DNA of 62,434 bases from contig JAHCAZ010000023.1 in the NCBI GenBank assembly GCA_019634615.1, forward strand, positions 1 to 62,434. The letters are read 5' to 3'. The stretch comes from Opitutaceae bacterium. GTDB lineage: Bacteria > Verrucomicrobiota > Verrucomicrobiia > Opitutales > Opitutaceae. The translations under genes were made by a program, and so were the position numbers. Numbering within the stretch: position 1 is the stretch's first letter; each line of letters begins with the position of its first letter. Below the pieces are notes generated by a model. It worked only from the letters and a program-made list of their open reading frames with translations. It had not been told where the DNA came from and did no database searches. Of the stretch, positions 40,430 to 48,788 are shown one piece after another.

Positions 40430-41158
40430 ATGAGCCCCCTCGCCGACGCATTCTATGAACGTTCAATGGCCCTCGTCGCCGCGGCCCGGGAGAAGAACGC
40501 CCCCGTCCTCCGCACCTTGGCGCCGATCATCGGTCAGTCGCTCGCCGCGGGCGGGATCCTGCACGTCTTCGGCAGCGGGCACAGCGAGGTGATCGCCCGC
40601 GAGATCATCGGCCGCGCCGGCGGACTCGTCTGCGTGAGCGGCATCGTCGATCCCACCGGCGGCTTCATCGAGAACCTCGTCGGCTACGGCACCGAGCTCG
40701 CCGGCCGCCATGACCGCCAGCACGAGCTGCGGCCCGGCGAGACGATCATCGTCATCTCCAACTCGGGGAAGAACTCCTCGCCCATCGAGGTCGCGCTCTA
40801 CGCCAAGCAGAAGGGCCTGCATGTGGTCGGGCTCTGCTCCGCCACGATGTCCGCCGGCGCCCGCACGGTTCACCCCGGCGGCAAGAAGCTCCACGAGATC
40901 GCCAACCACGTGCTCGACAATCTCGGCGTCCCGGGCGACACGCTGATCGACACCGGCGGCGGCGTGATGACCGGACCCACTTCCACCTTGGTCGGCGGCA
41001 TGCTCCTCAACCTGCTCATGCTGGAAATCATGGATTGGATGAAGGCCAATGGTCACCCGCTTCCCGTCCTCCGCAGCCAGAACCTGCCCGGTGCCATCGA
41101 GCACAACCGCGCCGTCGGCGCCGCCTACAAGCACCGCCTCAGCCGCCAGCTCGCATGA
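40430..41158 (+). CDS. SIS domain sugar-phosphate isomerase/binding protein (UPF0309-like)
   Basis: 242-residue SIS-domain protein. Phosphosugar-binding stretches: GILHVFGSGHSEVIAREIIG, IIVISNSGKNSSPIEVALYA and HVVGLCSATMSAG. The length and single SIS domain fit UPF0309. Likely role: isomerisation or binding of an amino-sugar phosphate. The stop overlaps the next start (ATGA), so it is translationally coupled to the BadF-type kinase gene, and a beta-mannosidase gene follows. The three may handle a mannose/N-acetylhexosamine oligosaccharide. Confidence 0.88.
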   Translation: MSPLADAFYERSMALVAAAREKNAPVLRTLAPIIGQSLAAGGILHVFGSGHSEVIAREIIGRAGGLVCVSGIVDPTGGFIENLVGYGTELAGRHDRQHELRPGETIIVISNSGKNSSPIEVALYAKQKGLHVVGLCSATMSAGARTVHPGGKKLHEIANHVLDNLGVPGDTLIDTGGGVMTGPTSTLVGGMLLNLLMLEIMDWMKANGHPLPVLRSQNLPGAIEHNRAVGAAYKHRLSRQLA

Positions 41159-42048
41159 GTCTCCGGATCGGCATCGACGGCGGCGGCTCGAAGACCGAGC
41201 TCATCTTGGTGGACGAGTCCGGCGCGATCATCGCCCAGCACATCGGCCCGGGCTGCAACCCCAGCCTCCTCGGGCCCGACAAGGCCCGGGCCACGCTGGT
41301 CGACGCCCTCCAGCACTTGCTCGCCCAATCGCCGCGGCCCGGCGTCGCGGTTGACGCCACGCTCCTCTGCATGGCCGGGGCGCCCACCTTCTGGCAGGAA
41401 ACGTCGGCCGGCCTCACGGGTTATGGCCGCATCGTCGCCGTCCTCGACTCGCTGCCCGTCCTCGAACTGGCCACGGCCGGCGGACCCGGGCTCGTGATGC
41501 ACGCCGGCACCGGCTCGTTCATTTCGGCCCGCGCACCCGATGGCACAGTTCATTACGCCGGCGGACTCGGCTGGCTCTTCGGCGATCCCGGCAGCGGCCA
41601 TGACCTCGGCCGCCGAGCCCTGGCGCGCGGATTGCGCGAACTCCAGGGCTGGGCCCCGCGCACCGCCCTCGGCGACCGCATCCGCTCGTACACGGGCATC
41701 GAAGTGTACGGCGCCATCTCGCGCTCGTTCTACACTGCGGCCGATGCCAACGCCCGCATCGCCGGTTTCACCCCGCACCTGCTCGAGCTCGCCCAGGCCG
41801 GCAATGAACCCGCGCAACAGGTCCTGATCGAGTCGCTCACCGGCCTCGTCGAACAGGGCGAAGTGGTGACCGCCCGCCTGTTCGGCAACCAAGCCACCAC
41901 CTGCGGCGTCAGCGGTGCGATCCTCAACCACCCCGCCGCCGCCGCCACGCTGCGCAACCTCGTCGCCTCCCGCAGCTGGGCCGTGAGCCTGAGCTTCATC
42001 ACCGCGACGCCCATCGAGGGCGTGCGCCGCCTGCTGACGCGACTCTGA
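41155..42048 (+). CDS. BadF/BadG/BcrA/BcrD-type sugar kinase (GlcNAc kinase-like)
   Basis: 297-residue ASKHA-fold ATPase resembling N-acetylglucosamine kinases. The phosphate-binding motif GIDGGGSKTELILVDESG is at residues 5-22, with LVMHAGTGSFISARAPDG and GGLGWLFGDPGSGHDLGRRA following, as in eukaryotic-type NAGK and bacterial homologues. Likely reaction: ATP-dependent phosphorylation of GlcNAc or a related hexosamine in the cytoplasm. The ATG lies within the stop of the SIS gene (overlap ATGA). The beta-mannosidase gene begins 13 bp downstream. Confidence 0.87.
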   Translation: MSLRIGIDGGGSKTELILVDESGAIIAQHIGPGCNPSLLGPDKARATLVDALQHLLAQSPRPGVAVDATLLCMAGAPTFWQETSAGLTGYGRIVAVLDSLPVLELATAGGPGLVMHAGTGSFISARAPDGTVHYAGGLGWLFGDPGSGHDLGRRALARGLRELQGWAPRTALGDRIRSYTGIEVYGAISRSFYTAADANARIAGFTPHLLELAQAGNEPAQQVLIESLTGLVEQGEVVTARLFGNQATTCGVSGAILNHPAAAATLRNLVASRSWAVSLSFITATPIEGVRRLLTRL

Positions 42049-42061
42049 TTTTGTTTACCGC

Positions 42062-44566
42062 ATGATCTCCCTGCCCCTCGCCTCCGCGCCGTGGAAGTTC
42101 CGCGACGCCACCACCAGCGCCGCCTGGCACCCCGCCGTCGTGCCCGGCTGCGTTCATCGCGACCTGCGCCGAGCCGGGCTCATCCCCGATCCCTTCCACG
42201 GCACGAATGAACTCGACCTGCAGTGGATCGAGGATCGCGACTGGGAGTACGCGACCACCTTCACCGTCTCCGCCGCCGCCCTTGCCGAGGAAACCATCGA
42301 TCTCGTCTGCGACGGCCTCGACACCCTCGCCACGGTGACGCTCAACGGTCGCGTCGTCGCCCGCACCGACAACATGTTCATCGGCTGGCGCTGGGACGTG
42401 AAACCGCTCCTACGCCGCGGTCGCAACGAGCTGCGCATTCGCTTCTCCAGCGTCGGACGCGCATTGCCCAAGACGCGGCCGGAACATCAACCGAAGGAGT
42501 TCAACGATTCCGTCGGCCGTAGCTCGGTCTTCCGCAAGCAACCCTGCCAGTTCGGCTGGGACTGGGGTCCGCGTTTCGTCACCGCCGGCATCTGGCGCGA
42601 CCTGCGCCTCGAGGCGTGGAGCGGCAACCGCCTCGAAAGTGTCCGCATCACCCAGGACCACGCCGCCGACGGCACCGTCACCCTCGCCCTCCACCCCGAG
42701 CTCACCCGCTCCGACCGCTTTGTCACGTATTGCGTGACAATTGGCCGGGGCGACCGGGTAGTGGCGGAGGTATCGGGACGCGCCGGCGCGTTGACGGTGC
42801 GCATTGTGGAGCCGGAACTATGGTGGCCAAACGGCCATGGCGCGCAGCCGTTGTATTCGGTTGTCGTGCGGACGCAGGACCGGGCCGGGCGCGAGATTGG
42901 TACCTGGTCGCGGCGCATTGGCCTGCGCACGATCGCGCTCGACCGGTCGAAGGACAAATGGGGCGAATCGTTCCGCTTCGTCGTCAACGGCCGCCCGATC
43001 TTCGCCAAGGGCGCCAACTGGATTCCGGCGCACAGCTTCGTCGCCGGCCTGACCCGCGCCGATTACGCGCGCGACCTCCAGTCCGCCGCCCGCGCCAACA
43101 TGAACATGCTGCGCGTCTGGGGCGGCGGCATCTACGAGAGCGAGGATTTCTTCGACGTGTGCGACGAGCTCGGCCTGCTCGTCTGGCAGGACTTCATGTT
43201 CGCCTGCACGCTGTATCCGGGCGACCCCGCCTTCCTCAAAAGCGTGCGCGCCGAGGCGGATCATCAGGTGCGCCGCATCCGCCACCGCGCCAGCCTCGCC
43301 CTGTGGTGCGGCAACAACGAGATCGAGACCCTCAACTGGGAGGCCCTCGAAAGGACCCCGCGGCTGCGGCGCAACTACGACGCTGTCTTCCACAAAGTTC
43401 TACCCGCGGCCGTCGCCGCGCACGACGGCGTCACGCCCTACTGGCCGACCTCGCCGTACCGCGGACCCGGCCGCAACAACGACTACACGATCAAGCCGCT
43501 CGGCGAAAAGAGCGGCGACACCCACTTCTGGGACGTATGGCACGCGCGCCACCCGGTGAAGGATTACGAGAAGTGGCGGTTCCGCTTCGTCTCGGAGTTC
43601 GGCATGCAGAGCTACTGCTCGCCGGAGACGCAGGCGACGTTCTGTCCGCCCGATCAGGCCAACGTCTTCGGCCCGGTGATGGAGAACCATCAGAAGAACA
43701 CCGCCGGCAACCAGATCATCCTCGACTACGTGTCGCGGCTCTACCGCTTCCCGAAGAGCCAGGCGGCTCTGATCTACCTTTCGCAGCTCAACCAGGCGCA
43801 CTGCATGCAGACGGGCGTCGAGCACTACCGCCGCATCATGCCGGTGTGCATGGGCGCGCTCTACTGGCAGCTCAACGACTGCTGGCCGGTCGCCTCTTGG
43901 AGCTCGATCGAACACACCGGGCGGTGGAAGGCGCTGCAGCACGTCGTCCGTCGCTTCTTCGCGCCGGCGCTCGTCAGCGCGCACGTGCCGGGCACCGAGA
44001 CGGCTATCATCGGCAATTACCGCCGGTCGACCGTGCGCCAAGTGCACCTGTACACAGTGTATGACGCGCCCGCGAAGGCCGAGGGCGTGCTGCTGTGGGA
44101 TCTTTTCCACGTGGACGGCCGCGTCGTCTTGGGCGGACAGAAACGCGTCGCGCTGCGCTACGGCCGCAGCGTGAAGCAGCAGACCCTCGATCTCGCCCAG
44201 CCCATCGCGCAGCATGGGCGCGACCACCTTTACCTGCGAATCGCGCTTGAGATCGACGGCGTGCGTGTGAGCGAGGAGACAGTCTTCCTTGCCCCGCCGC
44301 GCTTCGTCGCGCTGCCCCAGCCGAAGACCGACGTGACGGTGCGCTCGCTTTCGCCGCAAAAGGCGCTGCTGACCTTCCGCTCGGACGTCTTCCAGCACCG
44401 CTTCGCCTTCGAGTTGCCCGGCCTCGCGCACCACAGCAGCGACAACTACTTCGAGCTGTATCCGCGCGAGAAGAAGGAAGTGCTCGTCGAGTTCGATCAG
44501 CCGACGACCAAGGCCGCGATCACGCAGGCGTTGAGCTGGCAGTCGCTGGCCGACACGTATGCCTGA
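42062..44566 (+). CDS. GH2 beta-mannosidase
   Basis: 834-residue glycoside hydrolase family 2 enzyme of the beta-mannosidase branch, removing beta-linked mannose. Order: sugar-binding jelly roll (about 5-190) with WEYATTFTVS and GWDWGPRFVTAGIWRDLRLE; immunoglobulin-like domain; TIM barrel (about 300-600) with GANWIPAHSF, the acid/base Glu in WCGNNEIETLNW and the nucleophile Glu in FVSEFGMQSYCS; C-terminal beta domains. No signal peptide, so it acts on imported sugar. Third gene of an apparent operon after the SIS and kinase genes. Together they suit Man-beta-1,4-GlcNAc, the N-glycan core linkage (inference). Confidence 0.92.
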   Translation: MISLPLASAPWKFRDATTSAAWHPAVVPGCVHRDLRRAGLIPDPFHGTNELDLQWIEDRDWEYATTFTVSAAALAEETIDLVCDGLDTLATVTLNGRVVARTDNMFIGWRWDVKPLLRRGRNELRIRFSSVGRALPKTRPEHQPKEFNDSVGRSSVFRKQPCQFGWDWGPRFVTAGIWRDLRLEAWSGNRLESVRITQDHAADGTVTLALHPELTRSDRFVTYCVTIGRGDRVVAEVSGRAGALTVRIVEPELWWPNGHGAQPLYSVVVRTQDRAGREIGTWSRRIGLRTIALDRSKDKWGESFRFVVNGRPIFAKGANWIPAHSFVAGLTRADYARDLQSAARANMNMLRVWGGGIYESEDFFDVCDELGLLVWQDFMFACTLYPGDPAFLKSVRAEADHQVRRIRHRASLALWCGNNEIETLNWEALERTPRLRRNYDAVFHKVLPAAVAAHDGVTPYWPTSPYRGPGRNNDYTIKPLGEKSGDTHFWDVWHARHPVKDYEKWRFRFVSEFGMQSYCSPETQATFCPPDQANVFGPVMENHQKNTAGNQIILDYVSRLYRFPKSQAALIYLSQLNQAHCMQTGVEHYRRIMPVCMGALYWQLNDCWPVASWSSIEHTGRWKALQHVVRRFFAPALVSAHVPGTETAIIGNYRRSTVRQVHLYTVYDAPAKAEGVLLWDLFHVDGRVVLGGQKRVALRYGRSVKQQTLDLAQPIAQHGRDHLYLRIALEIDGVRVSEETVFLAPPRFVALPQPKTDVTVRSLSPQKALLTFRSDVFQHRFAFELPGLAHHSSDNYFELYPREKKEVLVEFDQPTTKAAITQALSWQSLADTYA

Positions 44567-44590
44567 GATCCAGGGACATGATAGCTCCTT

Positions 44591-44668
44591 GGGTAGCGCC
44601 CGGCCTCCGGACGGGCGGTTCGGCATGCGCACGACCAACGCGGCCCGTCCGGAGGCCGGGCCCTACCC
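44591..44668. repeat. Family B inverted repeat, copy 3 (26-26-26 bp)
   Basis: Arms 44591-44616 and 44643-44668 begin GGGTAGCGCCCGGCCTCCGG with one mismatch. The 26-bp spacer contains TTCGGCATGCG and CCAACGCG and is closest to copy 2. It lies 24 bp after the beta-mannosidase stop. Confidence 0.92.
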
Positions 44669-44715
44669 ACTGTTAACGGGCCTGGGGGCCTGTCGGGATG
44701 AAAGATGGGTTAGGC

Positions 44716-45603
44716 ATGAGTGGTTACACTCCAGACGTACTGGCCGAGGTTGACTGGCTCGCACGCCGGGAGACACACGAGCGACGCGTGCGGGAGTGGA
44801 CCGATCCGCATCAGCAGCGGGCGGCTCGCGGGGAGAAGCACCCGGTTTACGACTTTCTTTTTGATTACTACGCGTTCCGCCCCGCGTGGCTGAAGCGGTG
44901 GCACCCGGGTCCGGACGTGATCCTCGCGGGACCGGCGGCGCGCGAGTATCTGCGCTGGCCGGAGTATCGCGAAACGCCGGAGGGTGTCGGTATCGACCCG
45001 GCGGCCTTGCCGGCGCACCGATTGACGTTCGTCCACTGGCTGCGCGACCTGCTCACGGCCATGCAGGCCCGGCCGGCATTCTTCGGCTGCTACGGGCTGC
45101 ATGAGTGGGCGATGGTTTACCGCCTGACGCCGGAGGAGATCCGGCATCGGCAGTTGCCCCTGCGGCTTCCGCCCGAGGAGGTCGCCCGCATCGTCGAGGG
45201 ATCGGCGATCACGTGCTCGCACTTCGACGCGTTTCGCTTCTTCACGACGCCGGCGCGGCAGCTGAATCGCTTGCAGCCCACGCGCGAGACCGTGCCGCAG
45301 CTCGAGCAGCGCGGGTGCCTGCACGCGAACATGGATCTCTACAAATGGGCCTTCAAACTGGCGCCGTTCACGCCGTCAGAACTGGTAGCCGACTGCTTTG
45401 CGCTGGCCTGGAAAATCCGCGAGGTGGACATGCGCGCCAGCCCTTACGACGTCCGCGCGTTCGGCTTCGCACCGATCCCGGTCGAAACCCCGGCGGGTCG
45501 CGCCGAATACGAACAACTCCAGCGCGGATTCACCGCCCGCGGCGAACCGTTGCGCGAGCGTTTGATCGCCCTGTGCGAACGGTTGCTGGCGGCTAGCTCG
45601 TAG
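44716..45603 (+). CDS. Uncharacterised protein, often labelled 3-methyladenine DNA glycosylase
   Basis: About 295-residue soluble protein. I recognise the pattern HPVYDFLFDYYAFRPAWLKR followed by WHPGPDVIL from proteins commonly named 3-methyladenine DNA glycosylase, but none of the helix-hairpin-helix or catalytic motifs of such enzymes is visible, so the name is doubtful. Other distinctive stretches are FVHWLRDLLTAMQARPAFFG, GCYGLHEWAMVYRL, HFDAFRFFTTPARQLN and NMDLYKWAFKLAPFTPSEL. Histidine- and aromatic-rich motifs suggest a metal or cofactor site (speculative). ATGs at 44698 and 44716 are both possible; the second gives a more typical opening. Confidence 0.7.
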   Translation: MSGYTPDVLAEVDWLARRETHERRVREWTDPHQQRAARGEKHPVYDFLFDYYAFRPAWLKRWHPGPDVILAGPAAREYLRWPEYRETPEGVGIDPAALPAHRLTFVHWLRDLLTAMQARPAFFGCYGLHEWAMVYRLTPEEIRHRQLPLRLPPEEVARIVEGSAITCSHFDAFRFFTTPARQLNRLQPTRETVPQLEQRGCLHANMDLYKWAFKLAPFTPSELVADCFALAWKIREVDMRASPYDVRAFGFAPIPVETPAGRAEYEQLQRGFTARGEPLRERLIALCERLLAASS

Positions 45604-45685
45604 GGCCGGACTTGGCCCAGCCCTACACCTCGGCTCCAACCTGCTTTGTCACGTAATACGTGACAAAGCAGGATCAGGCACCGCC

Positions 45686-46588
45686 TTACCAGCGGGCTTC
45701 CGTGCCCGGCGGGCGGGTATATTCCTGGGGGTGGATGAGCTTGCGGGCGAAGGGATTGGCGCGCGCGAGCAGCTCGGGTGAGGCGTGGTAGCCCCAGCGG
45801 GTGCGGTTCCAGGAGCAGCCGTAGCGGTAGACGCTGATGCGGCGCTCGCCGGGATTGGCGCGCTTGGCGGAGCCGTGGCAGGTCGCATCGACGAAGACGA
45901 TCGCATCGCCGGCCTTCATGTGGACCTCGATGGCGCCGGGGACGCCGTCCACCGAGCCGCCCGTCTCCCACTCGTTCCCCGTGCGCTTCAGGAACGCCGG
46001 GTGAATCATGTTCGATTTGTGCGAGCCGGGAATGACCATCGTCGCGCCGTCGCCGGGACCGATGTCGGTGAACGCCATGAGCACGTTGATCTGCGCGCAC
46101 TGGAAGCGGCCGTTGTGGTAACGGAAGGACATGCGCTTCGAGATGTCGTGACCGCCGGCGTGCAGCGGGATGGCCTCGCCGGGTCCGCGGATGGTGAAGA
46201 AGTTCTCGTCGATGAAAGCCGGACCGTGGTGGTAGTCGAAGCAGTCGTGCCCGCCCGTGAAGCGCAGCACGTAGTTGATGTACTTCGGGTGGTCGATCAT
46301 CCGCTCGAACACGCCGCCCAGCTCGTAGACCTGCTGGTAGCTGATGCCGCGGTGCTCGGGATGGTTCTCGCGCTGCACCCAGCCGTGCCAGCCGGAGCGC
46401 GGGAGCGAGCGCGGGATGGCGTCGATGCGGGCGTTGGCGTCGGCGACTTCCTCGGGCGTGAGCACGCCGCGTAAAATGATGAAGCCGTTCAGGTCGAAGA
46501 GATACTCATCGAGGTCGCTGGGCACCGGGGCGCCAGGGACGTTGACCACGGGTGGTGGGGGCAGGTGGTTATGGTAGCGGGGTTCCAT
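45686..46588 (-). CDS. Phytanoyl-CoA dioxygenase (PhyH) family protein, LHAGG subtype
   Basis: 300-residue non-haem Fe(II)/2-oxoglutarate oxygenase-like protein. The fold is recognisable from YLFDLNGFIILRGVLTPEEV, DIGPGDGATMVIPGSHKSNM and the distal DATCHGSAKRANPGERRISV (candidate Fe ligand His238 and 2-oxoglutarate-binding Arg). The position expected to hold the HxD motif reads PLHAGGHD (His143, Gly145), so the carboxylate ligand seems to be missing, as in a planctomycete/verrucomicrobial subgroup. The substrate is unknown. It is transcribed divergently from an AraC regulator 71 bp away that may control it. Confidence 0.85.
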   Translation of the reverse strand: MEPRYHNHLPPPPVVNVPGAPVPSDLDEYLFDLNGFIILRGVLTPEEVADANARIDAIPRSLPRSGWHGWVQRENHPEHRGISYQQVYELGGVFERMIDHPKYINYVLRFTGGHDCFDYHHGPAFIDENFFTIRGPGEAIPLHAGGHDISKRMSFRYHNGRFQCAQINVLMAFTDIGPGDGATMVIPGSHKSNMIHPAFLKRTGNEWETGGSVDGVPGAIEVHMKAGDAIVFVDATCHGSAKRANPGERRISVYRYGCSWNRTRWGYHASPELLARANPFARKLIHPQEYTRPPGTEARW

Positions 46589-46606
46589 GGCGGCAGCGTA
46601 GACGAA

Positions 46607-46627
46607 CTTTCCGGAAATATCTTTCCG
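46607..46627. promoter_or_regulatory. Candidate regulator site: direct repeat CTTTCCG
   Basis: CTTTCCG at 46607-46613 and again at 46621-46627 (period 14) in the 71-bp divergent gap between the PhyH and AraC genes; the first copy is also part of the palindrome TTTCCGGAAA. A possible AraC operator, unproven. Confidence 0.25.
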
Positions 46628-46659
46628 TTTAAGCCCAAATTCTTCTTTGATAGTAACCC

Positions 46660-47538
46660 ATGGCCCGGCCCATCCCCCAGCGCGCCCCTGACCGCCACGA
46701 ACAGGCGCACGGCTTTCGCATCTGGCACATGCAGGGCGCGGCCAAGATGGATGCGCCGCACACGCATCCGGACATCGAGTTCAATTTCCTCTTTAACGGT
46801 GGCTTCTCATACCTGCACGGCGGCGCGGTGGTACCGGTGGAGCCGGGCCGGTTCACCGTGCTGTGGGGCGGCGTCCCGCACCAAACGCTGCCGCCGGGGA
46901 TCGTCGGCGAGGGCATCTGGTGCACGCTGCCGCTCGGCTGGTTTCTGCAATGGCGGCTGCCGCGGGCGCTGCCCGACCGGCTGCTGCGCGGTGAGATCGT
47001 CGCGGGCGCGCCCGATCTCGCCGACCGGCCGCTGCTGGAGCGCTGGCTGGCCGATGCCCGCAGCGGCGAGCCGGCGCGGCTGCGCGTACTGCAATTGGAG
47101 ATGGAGGCGCGCTTCCACCGCCTGGCGCTGGGCACCGCGGAGGATCGGCGGGGCGAACGCCGGCCGGCCGGCGAGGCCGGGGCCGGGCAGATCGCGCGGG
47201 TCACGCGCTTCATCGCGCAGCATTACCGCGAGCCGCTGGATGTCCGCGCCATCGCCGACCACGCCAAGCTCCACCCGAAGTACCTGATGCGCGTCTTCCG
47301 CAAGCAAAGCGGCGCGAGCATCTGGGAATACTTGCTGCGCCTGCGCGTCTCGCACGCCCAGCGTCTGCTGATCACGACCGACCTGAAGGTGCTGGACGTG
47401 GCAATGGAGAGCGGATTTTCATCGGTGGCTCCCTTCTACGCCGCCTTCGCCCGGCACTCGGCCGGACTCCGGCCGCTCGAGTACCGGCACCGGCACCGGC
47501 CGGCGACCGAGGCGGCGCCCCCTCCCCTCTTCCCATGA
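46660..47538 (+). CDS. AraC family transcriptional regulator (cupin sensor)
   Basis: 292-residue regulator. The N-terminal cupin sensor (about 20-110) shows HTHPDIEFNFLFNGGFSYLH and PGRFTVLWGGVPHQT. The C-terminal pair of helix-turn-helices (about 185-280) shows LDVRAIADHAKLHPKYLMRV and VLDVAMESGFSSVAPFYAAF, ending with the family HSAGLRPLEYR. The stop overlaps the next start (ATGA), coupling it to the Gfo/Idh/MocA dehydrogenase. It also faces a PhyH gene, so it may regulate both sides. Confidence 0.92.
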   Translation: MARPIPQRAPDRHEQAHGFRIWHMQGAAKMDAPHTHPDIEFNFLFNGGFSYLHGGAVVPVEPGRFTVLWGGVPHQTLPPGIVGEGIWCTLPLGWFLQWRLPRALPDRLLRGEIVAGAPDLADRPLLERWLADARSGEPARLRVLQLEMEARFHRLALGTAEDRRGERRPAGEAGAGQIARVTRFIAQHYREPLDVRAIADHAKLHPKYLMRVFRKQSGASIWEYLLRLRVSHAQRLLITTDLKVLDVAMESGFSSVAPFYAAFARHSAGLRPLEYRHRHRPATEAAPPPLFP

Positions 47539-48725
47539 AAAAACCTGACCTGCAGATCGGCGTCATCGGCTCCGGCGGTCGCGGCGGCAACCTCGCCCGC
47601 ACCACCCATCAACCGGGCAAGGGCTCCCGCATCGTCGCCTGCTGCGACGTGAGCCCGAAGACGCTGGAGCGCAACCGCACCGAGTTCGGCGCCGACATCT
47701 TCACCACTCACGACTACCGCGAGTTGCTCGCCCGCGACCTCGACGCCGTGATCATCGGCACGCCGGACTTCCTTCACGAGGAACAGGCGCTGGCGGCGAT
47801 CGCCCGCGGCGTCGCCATCTACCTCGAGAAGCCGATGGCGCTCAGCACCGAGGCCTGCGACCGCATCCTCGCCGCGGCCAAGAAGCACAAGGTCCGCCTC
47901 TACGTCGGCCACAACATGCGACACATGGCCTTCGTCCGGAAGATGAAGGCCCTGATCGACGCCGGCACGATCGGCGAGGTGAAGGCCTGCTGGTGCCGGC
48001 ACTTTGTGGGCCACGGCGGCGACTTCTACTACCGCGACTGGCACGCCGAGCGCCGCTACGTGCACGGCCTGCTCCTCCAGAAGGCCGCCCATGACATCGA
48101 CGTGATCCACTGGCTCTGCGGCGGATACAGCCGGCTCGTGAATGCGCTCGGGGCGCTGACGCTGTACGGCGACCTCCCCGGCCGTCTGCCCGCCCAGCCG
48201 GGCCCGCGGCGGATCAACGTCGCGGACCAGGACTGGAAGCTGTTTCCACCGACCAAATTCCGCCGCCTCAACCACCGCATCGACGTCGAGGACCTGAGCT
48301 CCATGCAGATGAAGCTCGATAACGGCGTCTTCGCGACCTACGCGCAGTGCCACTACACGCCGGATTACTGGCGCAATTACACGATCATCGGCACCGAGGG
48401 CCGGCTGGAGAACTTCGGCAACGGCGAACCCGGCACGCACCTGCGGCTGTGGAACAAGCGCGCGAGCTGGAACGAGAGGGCCGACGCCACCTACCGCATC
48501 CCGATCCAGAAGGGCTCGCACGGCGGGGCTGACCCGAAGATCATCGGCGAATTCCTGCGCTACGTGCGCGAGGGCGGACACACCGACACCAACCCGCTCG
48601 CCGCCCGCGAGAGCATCGCCGCCGGCTGCGCAGCGACCCACTCGCTCCGCCATGGCGGCATCCCGCAGCGCGTGCCCGCCCCCTCGCCGGCCATCGTGCG
48701 CTGGTTCGAACGCGGCGGCGCCTAG
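47535..48725 (+). CDS. Gfo/Idh/MocA family NAD(P)-dependent oxidoreductase
   Basis: 396-residue dehydrogenase acting on a sugar or cyclitol. The Rossmann domain (about 1-130) has GVIGSGGRGGNLARTTHQPG, CDVSPKTLERNRTEFGADIF, and the cofactor/substrate motif YLEKPMALSTEACDRIL with the conserved E-K-P. The catalytic lysine region is the EKP segment and the HDIDVIHWLCG histidine motif occurs around residue 185. The alpha/beta substrate domain follows. Such enzymes are abundant in Opitutaceae; substrate cannot be assigned. Translationally coupled to the AraC gene by a 4-bp overlap. Confidence 0.92.
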   Translation: MKKPDLQIGVIGSGGRGGNLARTTHQPGKGSRIVACCDVSPKTLERNRTEFGADIFTTHDYRELLARDLDAVIIGTPDFLHEEQALAAIARGVAIYLEKPMALSTEACDRILAAAKKHKVRLYVGHNMRHMAFVRKMKALIDAGTIGEVKACWCRHFVGHGGDFYYRDWHAERRYVHGLLLQKAAHDIDVIHWLCGGYSRLVNALGALTLYGDLPGRLPAQPGPRRINVADQDWKLFPPTKFRRLNHRIDVEDLSSMQMKLDNGVFATYAQCHYTPDYWRNYTIIGTEGRLENFGNGEPGTHLRLWNKRASWNERADATYRIPIQKGSHGGADPKIIGEFLRYVREGGHTDTNPLAARESIAAGCAATHSLRHGGIPQRVPAPSPAIVRWFERGGA

Positions 48726-48727
48726 GG

Positions 48728-48765
48728 ATGGCTTATTGTCTATGGCTTATTGGTTATTGGTTATG
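48728..48765. repeat. Short direct repeat ATGGCTTATTG
   Basis: ATGGCTTATTG occurs at 48728 and 48742, followed by GGTTATTGGTTATG. AT-rich compared with its surroundings, just after the dehydrogenase stop. It looks like half of another dispersed inverted repeat; no second half is present. Confidence 0.45.
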
Positions 48766-48788
48766 TCCCAACCGGAGGGAGGGTCGGC

